The notes below the pieces were generated by a model, which saw nothing but the letters and a program-made list of their open reading frames with translations, ran no database searches and had not been told where the DNA came from. DNA of 64,000 nt. Source: Progne subis subis. Lineage: Eukaryota > Chordata > Aves > Passeriformes > Hirundinidae. The translations under genes and the position numbers were made by a program. Shown here piece by piece: positions 62,842-64,000 of this stretch (its first letter is position 1; each line of letters starts with the position of its first letter). The stretch spans positions 19,428,893 to 19,492,892 of the forward strand of contig JAKJHU010000030.1 of NCBI GenBank assembly GCA_022316685.1. Reading direction: 5' to 3'.

Positions 62842-64000
62842 CTAGAAAATAAAGTTTAAAGTAAACTATAATTAAATTCCTTGGCTAATTAGCTAATATC
62901 CTTCTGATCTTTGAAAAATAGGTGCCTTAAATAAAGTTTGAAGGGAGTTATCCCAAAAGCTGAAAAAAAGGTTAGCATTGCACAAACTTGTTGCAAGCAG
63001 TGGTATTTACTGGCATTTCACCTGCTGGCACTGTATTATTGAGATCAGCAGATGTCAAAGTGCCATAGTTTTACTTAATTTCACTGCAAACACTCTTCTA
63101 GACTACTCTCTAACTCTATCAGTATTCTTCAAAATTGCTGTACTGTGCTTTAACACTACAAAATGCCTTTTAATTTAAATAATTTTCAAATAAATTATCC
63201 AGGTATTGAGATGTAATCAAAGAAAAACAATGTATGTTTAATAACCAAAATCTCATTGTCCTTTTAATTTAGTGAACAATAATTCCCTAATATTCTCTAT
63301 AGTTCTTGATTGTCAGCATTTTCTAGCCAAAAGCTGTAATAAAAAAATATTGGTAACAAATAAATTCCAGAAGTCATGCAAAAAAATGTTTCCTTAATTA
63401 AAATCAGAAGTCATCCACAACTCCCAATAAATACAATATAATTTTACATTTACATATTTCTGTAGAGGAAATATTGATGAAATCTATGACATACAGTGCA
63501 CAGATATGCATGACAACATAAATTGCATTTCTCGCTTAAGATTTCTCTCATCACTGCTGCAGAATCATGGATACTGATAAACTGAGATTGACAATGTAGA
63601 AGGCTGAAAAACCACAAAAAGAGGGAATATTTTAAAAAGCCCAAACCACAAAAATTTTTCAAGCACAGGTGCCAAAAGACTTTATTGAATTGGTTGATTT
63701 AGAGGATATGGAAAAATAAATTACTTAAGAAATCTTAAAGGAAGATGATGCAGGAGAACAGGAGAAGGTGGCATCTTGTTATTCATAACCTAGTCAGCAT
63801 TTCCCTAAAACATACCAGGCAAACAAAATCCCACATTCAGAGACCACAGCTTTGAGTTTTGATGTAATTACTATCAAAAGAAAAAGAAAGCATTCTGTCC
63901 TCTTACAGGAGTGACTGAAAACCTATCTGTTTAAATAAACATAATAAAACTGCCAAAACCCCTTAGTATAAAGTGAAAAGAAGTAACTGTTTCCCATAAA
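62842..64000 (-). other. ZFAT intron upstream of visible exon 1, partial
   Basis: An intron continuing beyond the window toward the missing first two coding exons. Nothing recognisable is seen in the 1.2 kb present. Confidence 0.85.

Overview
The window is vertebrate nuclear DNA from a bird, most likely a passerine. It is AT-rich, has long introns, carries many CR1 LINE 3' ends in both orientations, and contains avian-style endogenous retrovirus LTRs. No bacterial, phage, CRISPR, tRNA or rRNA feature was seen.

One gene fills the window on the minus strand: ZFAT (zinc finger and AT-hook domain containing). Fourteen coding exons were placed between 62841 and 1971. All have GT-AG boundaries, and the exon phases join into one open frame of 1178 residues plus a stop. 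The visible protein begins just before the AT-hook and ends at the normal C-terminus (VQEL, then TAG). The first two coding exons, with the first zinc finger (about 65 residues in human as I remember it), the promoter and the 5'UTR lie beyond the right edge. From right to left the gene encodes the AT-hook and a degenerate finger (exon 1), basic and linker regions (exons 2-3), a seven-finger array plus a long acidic Ser/Gln-rich spacer and the start of finger 8 (exon 4), ten more fingers over exons 4-11, and a finger-free conserved C-terminal region (exons 12-14). The 3'UTR runs left from 1970, with candidate poly(A) signals at 1323-1328 and 1035-1040.

The rest is intron. Three insertions have LTR ends and matching target-site duplications. 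They are a 653-bp LTR at 6738-7390 (CTGGAT, same strand as the gene), a 741-bp LTR at 45247-45987 (AGGTC, antisense, filling most of a 1-kb intron) and a 1440-bp LTR at 52689-54128 (CTCAG, same strand). A weaker 248-bp LTR candidate is at 56193-56440 and an LTR 3' fragment at about 58138-58392. Eleven CR1 pieces were recognised, the largest at 59830-60680 and 21593-22330. Simple repeats include a long A-rich tract at 56750-56870, a TTTG-rich tract at 31683-31800 and a C-rich tract at 9385-9420.

I found no second protein-coding gene and no previously undescribed system. The points most worth following up are the LTRs carrying regulatory signals inside a transcription-factor gene, a possible conserved non-coding block near 57060-57800, and the phase-symmetric finger exons that could be skipped in frame.
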